Shown here piece by piece: positions 40,089 through 47,360 of a stretch of 64,000 nucleotides of DNA. Source of the DNA: Phytomonospora sp040655735 (GTDB lineage Bacteria; Actinomycetota; Actinomycetes; Mycobacteriales; Micromonosporaceae). Under the pieces are notes generated by a model, which worked only from the letters and a program-made list of their open reading frames with translations, made no database searches and was not told where the DNA came from. The translations under genes and the position numbers were made by a program. The stretch spans positions 248,001 to 312,000 of the forward strand of contig NZ_JBFAKK010000001.1 in NCBI RefSeq assembly GCF_040655735.1, in the 5' to 3' direction. Numbering within the stretch: position 1 is the stretch's first letter; each line of letters starts with the position of its first letter.

Positions 40089-40874
40089 TCAGCCGAGGAA
40101 CTCCCTGATCCGCGCGGTCCAGGTCCGCACGTCGTCGACAGTGGACGACACGTGCAGTTCGGAGCCGCCGATGAGCTCGTGCAGGCGCTCGGCGGTGGCC
40201 ACCGGGTGCAGGGGATCGGTCTCCCAGGTCAAGATCAGCGTTGGGTGGGTGATCGTCGCGATCGCCTCGGGGGAGGGCAGGTCGGACTCGCCTATGCCGC
40301 GCAGGATCGATGGCAGCAGTTCGTCGTCGACGTCGGGGGACAGGTCGAAGCTCGGGTGGTCGGCGAAGATCGGCAGTGGCTCGCCGTTCGCCCACTGCTC
40401 GCGCCACCGGGCCGCGCCGTTGCGCTCGATCTCGCCGGCGGTCCGCGTGTACCAGTGCCGAAGCCGCTCCGGGCCGGTCTCCCAGGCGACCGGCGGGATC
40501 ATCACGACGAGGCGCCGGAAGCGCCGGGGCGCCTCGATCGCGGCGCGCAGCGCCGTGTCGCAGCCCAGGGACGAGCCGGTGAAGTCGATCGGCTCCTCGA
40601 TGCCGGCGGCGTCGAGGAGGCCGAGCAGGTCGGCGGTGAAGTTCTCGAAGCGGTAGTCGGCCGGGACCGGCCTGCCGGTGGAATGCCCGTGCCCCCGGGC
40701 GTCGTAGGCGAGCATGCGGCGGCCGTCGGCGAGGGCTTCGAGATCGAGCAGGTCGAGCCGGGCGACGGCCGCGCGGCTGAGGAAGACGCCGTGCGCGTAG
40801 CCGAGCGGAGCGCCGGCCCCGGTGACCTGGTAGGCGATGGTGGCGCCGGCGCGGGTGTACCGCTGATCGTCCAT
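40089..40874 (-). CDS. Alpha/beta hydrolase
   Basis: 261 residues from ATG 40874. Fold marks: LGYAHGVFLSR, YDARGHGHSTGRP, nucleophile elbow TGSSLGCDTAL (G-S-S-L-G), ILTWETDPLHPVATAERL. The usual C-terminal catalytic histidine would be H in SELHVSSTVDD, which is less standard than the common GHF motif. Cytosolic. Substrate unknown. Its promoter region contains a short dyad at 40919-40935. Confidence 0.85.
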   Translation of the reverse strand: MDDQRYTRAGATIAYQVTGAGAPLGYAHGVFLSRAAVARLDLLDLEALADGRRMLAYDARGHGHSTGRPVPADYRFENFTADLLGLLDAAGIEEPIDFTGSSLGCDTALRAAIEAPRRFRRLVVMIPPVAWETGPERLRHWYTRTAGEIERNGAARWREQWANGEPLPIFADHPSFDLSPDVDDELLPSILRGIGESDLPSPEAIATITHPTLILTWETDPLHPVATAERLHELIGGSELHVSSTVDDVRTWTARIREFLG

Positions 40875-40918
40875 TGTGTTCTCCCGTTCGGGGTTCGGGT
40901 ATCCGCGGCCGATCGTAC

Positions 40919-40935
40919 ATACCAAACGGGGGTAT
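40919..40935. promoter_or_regulatory. Short dyad upstream of alpha/beta hydrolase gene
   Basis: ATACC (40919-40923) and GGTAT (40931-40935) flank a 7-bp spacer; outer bases extend the symmetry with a one-base offset (GTAC/GTAT). It lies 45 bp upstream of the hydrolase start and 144 bp upstream of the divergent MarR start. Confidence 0.45.
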
Positions 40936-41078
40936 CGTATAGGTGTGGAGCGAAATCCCTGCCGCTCACGGGAAAGCGGCCTCCGCGGACGATGTCGGCA
41001 CCCCCGACACCGCAGGCCTCGCCGAACTGGCCGTCCGGTCGGGCGGTCGGAGTGCGGCCGGTAGGGGAAACTGGGGGC

Positions 41079-41516
41079 GTGACCTCCGACGACGACCGCC
41101 CGCGCCCGCCCGTGACCAGCACTTCGATCATCGTGCTGACCCTCGCCCGGCGGATCGAGACCGAGCTGAACGCCGGACTGGCCCCGCTGGAGCTGACCGT
41201 CGCCAGGCTCGGGCTGCTCGGTCACATCTCGGCGGTTCCCGGCGCGTCCTTCTCGGAGCTGGCGCGCATGTCGGGCACGACCGTCCAGAGTGTCCACTCG
41301 GCGGTGAAGTCGCTGGTCGCTTCCGGTCTCGTGCGCGACCACACCGCCAGAGCCGGTTCGGCATCGACGATCGAGCTCACCGAGGAGGGCGGCCGCCTGC
41401 TCACCGCCGCCAAGGGCGTGGTGAGCGAGGTCGACGAGCGCCTGTTCGGCGCCGACGCCGACCCGATCCAGCGGCGCGTCGGCGAGGGCGTGCGCGCGGC
41501 CTTCGGCTCTCCCTGA
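41079..41516 (+). CDS. MarR family regulator
   Basis: 145 residues from GTG 41079 (GGGGGC upstream; upstream frame is not protein-like). Core: TSIIVLTLARRIETELNAGL, recognition region ELARMSGTTVQSVHSAVKSL, wing LVRDHTARAGSASTIELTEE. It precedes two operators (41527-41572) and the DUF2269 membrane gene, which it probably represses. The short 5' region also neighbours the hydrolase. Confidence 0.88.
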   Translation: MTSDDDRPRPPVTSTSIIVLTLARRIETELNAGLAPLELTVARLGLLGHISAVPGASFSELARMSGTTVQSVHSAVKSLVASGLVRDHTARAGSASTIELTEEGGRLLTAAKGVVSEVDERLFGADADPIQRRVGEGVRAAFGSP

Positions 41517-41526
41517 CTCCATCGAC

Positions 41527-41572
41527 CTTCAACTAGGTTGAAGCCATGGGTTAGGCTTCAGGTTGCCTGAAG
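41527..41572 (+). promoter_or_regulatory. Two related dyads before DUF2269 gene
   Basis: CTTCAAC-TAG-GTTGAAG (41527-41543) and CTTCAGG-TTG-CCTGAAG (41556-41572) are perfect 17-bp dyads sharing the CTTCA...TGAAG frame and spaced 29 bp, between the MarR stop (41516) and the DUF2269 ATG (41588). GGAGG follows directly. The size and symmetry are right for a MarR dimer pair. Confidence 0.8.
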
Positions 41573-41587
41573 GTTGGAGGAGCAATC

Positions 41588-42037
41588 ATGCAGCACGTCC
41601 TGCTGTCGATACACGTACTCGCCGGGATCGTCTTCGTCGGAGGCTCGGCCGTCGCCACGAGCCTCTTCCCCCGCTACGCCCCCGTCGCCGACCCCGAACC
41701 CGGCTCGCCGCGCAACGCCGCCGTCGCCGCCGCGCTGCACCGGATCACCGGCGGTTACGCGCTCGCCGGGATCATCGTCCCCGTCGTCGGCATCACCCTC
41801 GCCCTGGTGCAGGGCCGCATGGGCGAGATCTGGATAGCCGTCGCGATGGTCCTCACCGGCCTCGCCGCGATCCTGCTGGCCGCCCAGATCCACCCCCGCC
41901 AGCGCGAGGCGCTCAAAGAGCCGGGAGAGGTGCGGCCGCTCAAGCGGTTGGCGATGCTCGCCGGCGTCTACAACCTGGTCTGGGCGGTGGTCGTGGTGCT
42001 CATGATCGTCCGGCCCGGCTACACCCCGGCGGCCTGA
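41588..42037 (+). CDS. DUF2269-like integral membrane protein
   Basis: 149 residues, ATG 41588 with GGAGG 8 bp upstream. Four helices: LLSIHVLAGIVFVGGSAVAT, YALAGIIVPVVGITLAL, WIAVAMVLTGLAAILLAA, LAMLAGVYNLVWAVVVVLM. The histidine in the first helix and the small periplasmic loops match DUF2269-type proteins, sometimes linked to redox or heme. Function unknown. Expression is probably controlled by the two dyads. A small DUF3817-like gene follows 4 bp later. Confidence 0.75.
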   Translation: MQHVLLSIHVLAGIVFVGGSAVATSLFPRYAPVADPEPGSPRNAAVAAALHRITGGYALAGIIVPVVGITLALVQGRMGEIWIAVAMVLTGLAAILLAAQIHPRQREALKEPGEVRPLKRLAMLAGVYNLVWAVVVVLMIVRPGYTPAA

Positions 42038-42041
42038 GGTC

Positions 42042-42305
42042 GTGCGCGCCCTGCGTATCGCGGCGCTGCTCGAAGCCTTGTCGCCGGCGGTGCTGCTGGT
42101 GAACCTGGCCACCGTCCACGCCGAAACCGTCACCCGTCTCGGCGGTCCGCTGCACGGGACGTCCTACGTCGCCGTCGTCATCACGACGGCGCTGGTCCCG
42201 AAGGCCCGAGGCTCAGGGGCGGGATGGCTGTCCGTCATTCCGGGCGTCGGCGGTCTGCTGGCGCGGCGGCGGCTGCGGACGCGGGAGCTCACGCGCACCG
42301 GTTAG
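42042..42305 (+). CDS. Small DUF3817-like membrane protein
   Basis: 87 residues from GTG 42042. Begins LRIAALLEALSPAVLLVNLA, then GGPLHGTSYVAVVITTALV, the pattern of DUF3817 proteins (helix with E, then G-x-x-H-G). The C-terminal part is short (LLARRRLRTRELT) and lacks the full third helix seen in typical members, so it may be truncated. Transcribed with the DUF2269 gene. Confidence 0.65.
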   Translation: MRALRIAALLEALSPAVLLVNLATVHAETVTRLGGPLHGTSYVAVVITTALVPKARGSGAGWLSVIPGVGGLLARRRLRTRELTRTG

Positions 42306-42311
42306 CCGACC

Positions 42312-42764
42312 TCACGGGTGCGGCCAGTGCCGCCCGTCGAGCTGCTCGATGCTGGTGTTGAAGCGCTTCAGGATCGTCGCGAACTCCATGACCTCCTCGG
42401 TCGTCCAGTCCGCCAGGACCTTCTCCAGTCCCTGCGTGTTCCGGGTGCGGTCGGCGTCGAGACGCCGCTCGCCCTCGGCGGTGATGCGGAACTTGCGGGC
42501 GATGCCTCCGTCGGGGTCGGGGATGCGTTCGACGAGTCCGTCGCGCAGCATCGCCGAGGTCTGCCGGTTGAGGGTGGAGGCGTCGAGGCCGAAGGCGTCG
42601 CTGAGCTGGCCGATGGACATCGCGCCGTCGAGCCGGATGCGCGTGAGCAGGAGGTAGGCGCTGCGTTCGAGGCGTCCTTCGCCCGTTCGGCTCGGCGCCC
42701 GCAGATGGATGTGCCTGCCGAGGAGCATGGTCTCGAACTCGATGAGGTGCGTCGGCTTGTCCAC
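42312..42764 (-). CDS. MarR family regulator
   Basis: 150 residues from GTG 42764 (GGGAGGGAG upstream). Winged helix LDGAMSIGQLSDAFGLDAST, LNRQTSAMLRDGLVERIPDP. Divergent from the MFS transporter, with two dyads in the gap, the classical arrangement for MarR-regulated drug efflux. Stop is 7 bp from the convergent DUF3817 stop. Confidence 0.92.
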   Translation of the reverse strand: MDKPTHLIEFETMLLGRHIHLRAPSRTGEGRLERSAYLLLTRIRLDGAMSIGQLSDAFGLDASTLNRQTSAMLRDGLVERIPDPDGGIARKFRITAEGERRLDADRTRNTQGLEKVLADWTTEEVMEFATILKRFNTSIEQLDGRHWPHP

Positions 42765-42794
42765 GGCTCTCCCTCCCGGCGTCTCCTGTTACGT

Positions 42795-42837
42795 ATACCA
42801 CACGGTATGTAGCCTGCAATCAATATGTATCTTACAT
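42795..42837. promoter_or_regulatory. Two dyads between MarR and MFS genes
   Basis: ATACC-ACAC-GGTAT (42795-42808) and ATGTA-TCT-TACAT (42825-42837) are perfect dyads in an AT-rich patch. TGTAGCCTGCA (about 42809) and TGTAGGCTGCA (about 42845) form an additional direct repeat. Expected operators of the MarR protein and promoters of both genes. Confidence 0.7.
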
Positions 42838-42885
42838 AGAGTGTGTAGGCTGCACATTGCTTCATCGTCGATCAAGGGAGATTTC

Positions 42886-44331
42886 GTGGACGGCACCGAG
42901 CCCGCCACCCGACCCGGCGCCATCGTCGCCGTACTGGCCTTCGCGGGCATCGTCGCCGCGCTCATGCAGACCCTCGTCGTACCGCTGATCGGTGAACTGC
43001 CGACCATGCTCGGCACCACCCCGTCGAACGCCTCCTGGGTCATCACCGCGACCTTGTTGGCGGCCGCCGTCGCCACGCCGGTCGCCGGTCGACTCGGCGA
43101 CATGTACGGCAAGCGCCGCATGCTGCTGATCTCCACCCTGCCTCTCATCGTCGGCTCGGTCGTGTGCGCGCTGTCCGACTCGGTGGTCCCGATGATCGCC
43201 GGACGCGGACTCCAGGGGCTCGGCATGGGTGTCGTCCCACTCGGCATCAGCCTCCTGCGCGACGTCGTCGCGACCGAGAAGCTCGGCGCGGCCATCGCCA
43301 CGATGAGCGCGTCCATGGGTGTCGGCGGCGCGCTGGGCCTGCCGCTGTCGGCGGCCGTCGCCGAGAACCTGGACTGGCGCGCGCTTTTCTGGAGCGCCGC
43401 CGTGCTCGGTGCCCTCGTGGCCGTGCTCATCGCCCGCTTCGTCCCCGCCGGGCGGACCGCCCCCGACGCCGGGCGCTTCGACCCGCTGGGCGCCGTGGGA
43501 CTCGGCGTCGGTCTCGTCGCGCTGCTGCTCGCCGTCTCCAAGGGTTCCGACTGGGGCTGGACCTCCGGCACCACGCTGGGTCTGCTCGGACTCGCCGCCG
43601 TCGTCCTGCTCGCCTGGGCGTGGTGGGAGCTGCGCACCCGCGATCCTCTGGTCGACCTGCGCGTCACCGCGCGCCCGCAGATCCTGATGACGAACGCGGC
43701 CTCGATCCTGGTCGGCTTCGCCATGTACGCCCAGTCGCTGATCGTGCCGCAGCTGCTCCAGCTTCCGGTCGCGACCGGATACGGCCTCGGCCAGTCGATG
43801 ATGGCCATGGGGCTGTGGATGGCCCCCGCCGGGCTGATGATGATGATCCTCGCGCCGCTGGGCGCCCGCCTCTCGGCCGCGCGGGGCCCGAAGGTCACCC
43901 TCGCCGTCGGCAGTCTCGTGATCGCCGTCGGCTACGCGTCGTCGATGCCGCTGCTGGGCTCGACCTGGGGGCTGCTCGTGGTCACGCTCATCTGCAGCAC
44001 GGGCGTCGGACTCGCCTACGGGGCCATGCCCGCGCTCATCATGGGGGCGGTGCCGCGCTCGGAGACCGCCTCGGCCAACAGCTTCAACACGCTGATGCGA
44101 TCCATCGGGTCCTCCGTCTCGGCCGCCGTCATGGGCGTGGTCCTCGCTCAGCTCACCACCGACTTCGGCGGGCACCTGCTGCCCTCGGAGACGGGGTTTC
44201 GCACCGGACTGCTCATCGGCTGCGGAGTGGCGCTGGCGGCGGCGCTGACCGCTCTGGCGATCCCCGTCAAGCCGGCGCCCGTCGAGGAGCAGGCCCTCCC
44301 ATCGGAGCCGCTGGCGGCCGCCGCCCGCTGA
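42886..44331 (+). CDS. DHA2-type MFS drug transporter (EmrB/QacA-like)
   Basis: 481 residues from GTG 42886 (AAGGGAG 8 bp upstream). About 14 helices. Motif A reads GRLGDMYGKRRMLL, and motif C-like glycine-rich stretch is GVGGALGLPLSAAVAE. TM1 starts IVAVLAFAGIVAALMQTLVV. Probable proton-coupled export of drugs or metabolites across the cytoplasmic membrane. Controlled by the divergent MarR gene by context. Strong terminator after the stop. Confidence 0.92.
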   Translation: MDGTEPATRPGAIVAVLAFAGIVAALMQTLVVPLIGELPTMLGTTPSNASWVITATLLAAAVATPVAGRLGDMYGKRRMLLISTLPLIVGSVVCALSDSVVPMIAGRGLQGLGMGVVPLGISLLRDVVATEKLGAAIATMSASMGVGGALGLPLSAAVAENLDWRALFWSAAVLGALVAVLIARFVPAGRTAPDAGRFDPLGAVGLGVGLVALLLAVSKGSDWGWTSGTTLGLLGLAAVVLLAWAWWELRTRDPLVDLRVTARPQILMTNAASILVGFAMYAQSLIVPQLLQLPVATGYGLGQSMMAMGLWMAPAGLMMMILAPLGARLSAARGPKVTLAVGSLVIAVGYASSMPLLGSTWGLLVVTLICSTGVGLAYGAMPALIMGAVPRSETASANSFNTLMRSIGSSVSAAVMGVVLAQLTTDFGGHLLPSETGFRTGLLIGCGVALAAALTALAIPVKPAPVEEQALPSEPLAAAAR

Positions 44332-44341
44332 CAGAACTCGT

Positions 44342-44379
44342 GCCGCCCGCTTCCTGCACTCGGGGGCGGGCGGCCTTTT
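44342..44379 (+). terminator. Terminator after MFS transporter
   Basis: GCCGCCCGC (44342-44350) and GCGGGCGGC (44366-44374), followed by CTTTTG; the loop can pair further (TGCA region). Confidence 0.85.
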
Positions 44380-44442
44380 GTCCGGAAGATCGCATTCAGC
44401 GGACACTTCTTTCGGACTCGACACGCTGTGATCGGGATCCCA

Positions 44443-44473
44443 TTGCATGATCATGCACTGCTATGCATATACT
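44443..44473 (+). promoter_or_regulatory. argG promoter with ArgR-like operator
   Basis: TGCATGATCATGCA (44444-44457) is a perfect palindrome of ARG-box type, and a second half-site ATGCAT follows at 44463-44468. TTGCAT (44443-44448) could serve as -35 and TATACT (44468-44473) as -10, seven bases before GTG 44481. Binding of ArgR here would block the promoter. No argR gene is in the window. Confidence 0.75.
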
Positions 44474-44480
44474 CTTACTC

Positions 44481-45932
44481 GTGTCTAAGGTCCTTTCTTC
44501 TCTTCCTGTCGGTGAACGCGTCGGGATCGCCTTCTCCGGCGGCCTCGACACCTCGGTGGCGGTCGCGTGGATGCGCGAAAAGGGCGCGATCCCGTGCACC
44601 TACACCGCCGAGATCGGCCAGTACGACGAACCCGACATCGCATCGGTCCCCGGCCGCGCGACGACCTACGGCGCCGAGGTGGCCAGGCTCGTCGACTGCC
44701 GCGCCGCCCTCGTCGAAGAGGGTCTGGCCGCGCTGGCCTGCGGGGCGTTCCACATCCGCTCGGGCGGTCGCACCTACTTCAACACCACGCCGCTGGGGCG
44801 CGCCGTGACCGGCACGCTGCTGGTCCGCGCGATGCTCGACGACGGCGTGCAGATCTGGGGCGACGGCTCCACCTTCAAGGGCAACGACATCGAGCGGTTC
44901 TACCGCTACGGCCTGCTGGCCAACCCGTCGCTGCGGATCTACAAGCCGTGGCTCGACGCGGGCTTCGTCAGCGAACTCGGCGGCCGCACCGAGATGTCGC
45001 AGTGGCTGCTCGCCCGCGACCTGCCGTACCGCGACAGTGTCGAGAAGGCCTACTCGACCGACGCCAACATCTGGGGCGCCACGCACGAGGCGAAGTCCCT
45101 GGAGCACCTCGACGCCAGCATCGAGCTCGTCGAGCCGATCATGGGCGTGCGCTTCTGGGACCCGGCCGTCGAGATCCTCACCGAGGACGTCACGATCGGC
45201 TTCGAGCAGGGCCGGCCGGTGACCGTCAACGGCAAGGAGTACGAGTCGGCCGTCGACCTGGTGATGGAGGCCAACGTGATCGGCGGCCGCCACGGGCTCG
45301 GCATGTCCGACCAGATCGAGAACCGCATCATCGAGGCCAAGAGCCGGGGCGTGTACGAGGCGCCCGGCATGGCGCTGCTGCACGCCGCCTACGAGCGGCT
45401 CGTCAACGCCGTCCACAACGAGGACACCCTGGCCAGCTACCACAACGAGGGCCGGCGGCTCGGCCGTCTGCTCTACGAGGGCCGCTGGCTCGACCCGCAG
45501 GCCCTGATGCTGCGCGAGTCCCTCCAGCGCTGGGTCGGCATGGCCGTCACCGGCGAGGTGACGCTGCGGCTGCGCCGGGGTGAGGACTACTCCGTCCTCG
45601 ACACCACCGGCCCCTCCTTCAGCTACCACCCTGACAAGCTGTCGATGGAGCGCACCGAGGACTCCGCCTTCGGTCCCGTCGACCGCATCGGCCAGCTGAC
45701 CATGCGCAACCTCGACATCGCCGACTCCCGCGCGAGGCTGGAGCAGTACGCCGGACTCGGCATGGTCGGCAGCCCGCAGCCGGCGCTGATGATCGGCGCC
45801 GCGCAGGCGGCCTCCACCGGGCTCATCGGCGCCATGCCCGCCGGCGGCGCCGAGGCCATCGCATCGCGCGGGGAGACCTCCTTCGAGGAAGAGCTGCTCG
45901 ACTTCGCCGCGATCGAGTCGGGCACCGACTAG
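44481..45932 (+). CDS. argG: Argininosuccinate synthase
   Basis: 483 residues from GTG 44481; the -10 box TATACT seven bases upstream makes a leaderless mRNA likely, and the in-frame ATG at 44463 lies inside the promoter. ATP pyrophosphatase loop VGIAFSGGLDTSVAVAWM at residues 14-31. GQYDEPDI, RSGGRTYFNTTPLGRAVTGT and GNDIERFYRYGLL are typical of the longer, E. coli-type ArgG. It joins citrulline and aspartate with ATP to form argininosuccinate, in the cytosol. Stand-alone gene, regulated by an ArgR-type operator. Confidence 0.97.
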   Translation: MSKVLSSLPVGERVGIAFSGGLDTSVAVAWMREKGAIPCTYTAEIGQYDEPDIASVPGRATTYGAEVARLVDCRAALVEEGLAALACGAFHIRSGGRTYFNTTPLGRAVTGTLLVRAMLDDGVQIWGDGSTFKGNDIERFYRYGLLANPSLRIYKPWLDAGFVSELGGRTEMSQWLLARDLPYRDSVEKAYSTDANIWGATHEAKSLEHLDASIELVEPIMGVRFWDPAVEILTEDVTIGFEQGRPVTVNGKEYESAVDLVMEANVIGGRHGLGMSDQIENRIIEAKSRGVYEAPGMALLHAAYERLVNAVHNEDTLASYHNEGRRLGRLLYEGRWLDPQALMLRESLQRWVGMAVTGEVTLRLRRGEDYSVLDTTGPSFSYHPDKLSMERTEDSAFGPVDRIGQLTMRNLDIADSRARLEQYAGLGMVGSPQPALMIGAAQAASTGLIGAMPAGGAEAIASRGETSFEEELLDFAAIESGTD

Positions 45933-46031
45933 GCCGTGTCCGGGTGAGCACTGCGGGGCTGCGGCGGACTCGCACCCACAAGGCCACCAGGACACGCGCT
46001 AGGCCGCACGGACGGCCGGCTGAATTGACGA

Positions 46032-46061
46032 CCGGCCGCGCGCCCTTGGGTGCGCGGCCGG
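46032..46061 (+). terminator. Hairpin terminator downstream of argG
   Basis: CCGGCCGCGCGCCC (46032-46045) pairs with GGGTGCGCGGCCGG (46048-46061), with one G-T wobble and a 2-nt loop. It is 100 bp after the argG stop. Between them is a looser repeat CGTGTCC/GGACACG (45935-45941 and 45990-45996). Confidence 0.7.
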
Positions 46062-46146
46062 CGGTCTCACGGCCAGTGGTGCTCGCCGCCGGACCAGCAC
46101 CCCGGTCCGGCACCGTGGGCCCGGCTGCGTTGGCAGGATGGACGCC

Positions 46147-47226
46147 ATGACCTCCCGACCCCAGATCCGCCGCTCGCTCAGCTCCCACTCGCCGCTGCGC
46201 CGCAACCCCCGCGCCGTCCTCGCCCGCCTCATCGAACGCCCTGAGGTGGACGCGCCGGCCTACGGCCCGGGCAACCCCATGGACGTCCTTGAGCGGCGCG
46301 TCGCCGAGATCCTCGGCAAGGAGGAGGCCCTGTTCTTCCCCACGGGAGCGATGGCGCAGCAGGTCGCCCTGCGGATCCACGCGGAGGCGAGCGGGCGCAA
46401 GGGCTTCGCGGCCCACCCGGCCAACCACCTCGACCTCTGGGAGCAGCAGGGCTACGACGTCGTGCACGGCCTGCACTTCCACCGCGTCGGCGACGCCAAC
46501 GAACTGATGACCGACGAGGACCTCGCCGCCCTCGGCGAACCCGTCGCCGCCGTCTTGTGGGAGCTGCCGCAGCGTGAGATCGGCGGGCTCATGCCCGCAT
46601 GGGAGGACCTGCGCGAACAGGTCGCCACCGCCCGCGCCGCCGGCGCCGCGACCCACCTCGACGGAGCCCGTCTGTGGGAGGCGCAGACCTGCTACGACCG
46701 GCCCTTCGCCGAGATCGCCGACCTCTTCGACACCGTCTACGTGTCCCTCTACAAGGGAATCCAAGGAGTCCGCGGCGCCGTTCTCGCCGGCGACGCCGCG
46801 GTCGTCGCCGAGGCGAAGGTCTGGCGGACCCGCCTCGGCGGCCAGATCCCCGACGCCTGGCCGCTCGCGCTCGCCGCCCTCGACGGGCTGGACAACGTGC
46901 TGCCGCGCATGGCCGAGTTCCGTCGGCACGCGGTCGCGCTCGCCGAGGCGATCAACGCCGACGGGATCGCCCGGACGGTCCCGGAGGTGCCGCAGACGCC
47001 GCTGTTCCACGTGCACCTGCCGGTCGGCCGGCGGGCGGCGGTCGAGGCGAGTTCGGCGATCCTGGAGGAGACGGGCTCACACCTGTTCGGCGGGGCGCGT
47101 TCGACGCCGCTGCCGGACCGCTGCCTCTTCGAGGTGAGCGTCGGGGAGAACGCGATGGAGTTCGAACCGGCCGAGCTGGCGGTGCTGCTGCGCGAGCTGG
47201 TCGAGCGGGCGCGGAAGAACGGGTGA
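46147..47226 (+). CDS. Threonine-aldolase-like PLP lyase (Beta_elim_lyase)
   Basis: 359 residues from ATG 46147 (ATG 46138 is an alternative; GGCAGG precedes both). Fold type I motifs: YGPGNPMDVLERRVAEILGK, EEALFFPTGAMAQQVALRIH, THLDGARLWEA (D-x-A before the lysine), Schiff-base lysine in VYVSLYKGIQGVRGAVLAG. This is the threonine aldolase/beta-eliminating lyase family. The sequence is divergent from standard GlyA-type threonine aldolases, so an amino acid lyase with another substrate is possible. Stand-alone. Confidence 0.82.
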   Translation: MTSRPQIRRSLSSHSPLRRNPRAVLARLIERPEVDAPAYGPGNPMDVLERRVAEILGKEEALFFPTGAMAQQVALRIHAEASGRKGFAAHPANHLDLWEQQGYDVVHGLHFHRVGDANELMTDEDLAALGEPVAAVLWELPQREIGGLMPAWEDLREQVATARAAGAATHLDGARLWEAQTCYDRPFAEIADLFDTVYVSLYKGIQGVRGAVLAGDAAVVAEAKVWRTRLGGQIPDAWPLALAALDGLDNVLPRMAEFRRHAVALAEAINADGIARTVPEVPQTPLFHVHLPVGRRAAVEASSAILEETGSHLFGGARSTPLPDRCLFEVSVGENAMEFEPAELAVLLRELVERARKNG

Positions 47227-47318
47227 CGGCGGCATCGTGGAGGAGCGGGTCGGCTTCGCGTCGACGTGAAGCCGCGCGTAGGCACGGGGGGAGCCCGAGC
47301 GTGACGGGGGAGCGCACA

Positions 47319-47356
47319 ACCGGCCGCCCCGAGGTCTCACCCACGAGGCGGCCGGT
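47319..47356. terminator. Loose hairpin between lyase and PBP4-type genes
   Basis: ACCGGCCGCC (47319-47328) and GGCGGCCGGT (47347-47356) with an 18-nt loop, between convergent genes. Confidence 0.55.
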
Positions 47357-47360
47357 CCGG

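Noticed and set aside
42862..44454. Minus-strand open frame opposite the DHA2 MFS gene, and similar ones opposite argG (44475-45995), the M4 peptidase (51334-53067) and the beta-lactamase/esterase (52892-54631)
   Set aside because: All are antisense frames with skewed composition and no motif. The sense genes explain the openness.
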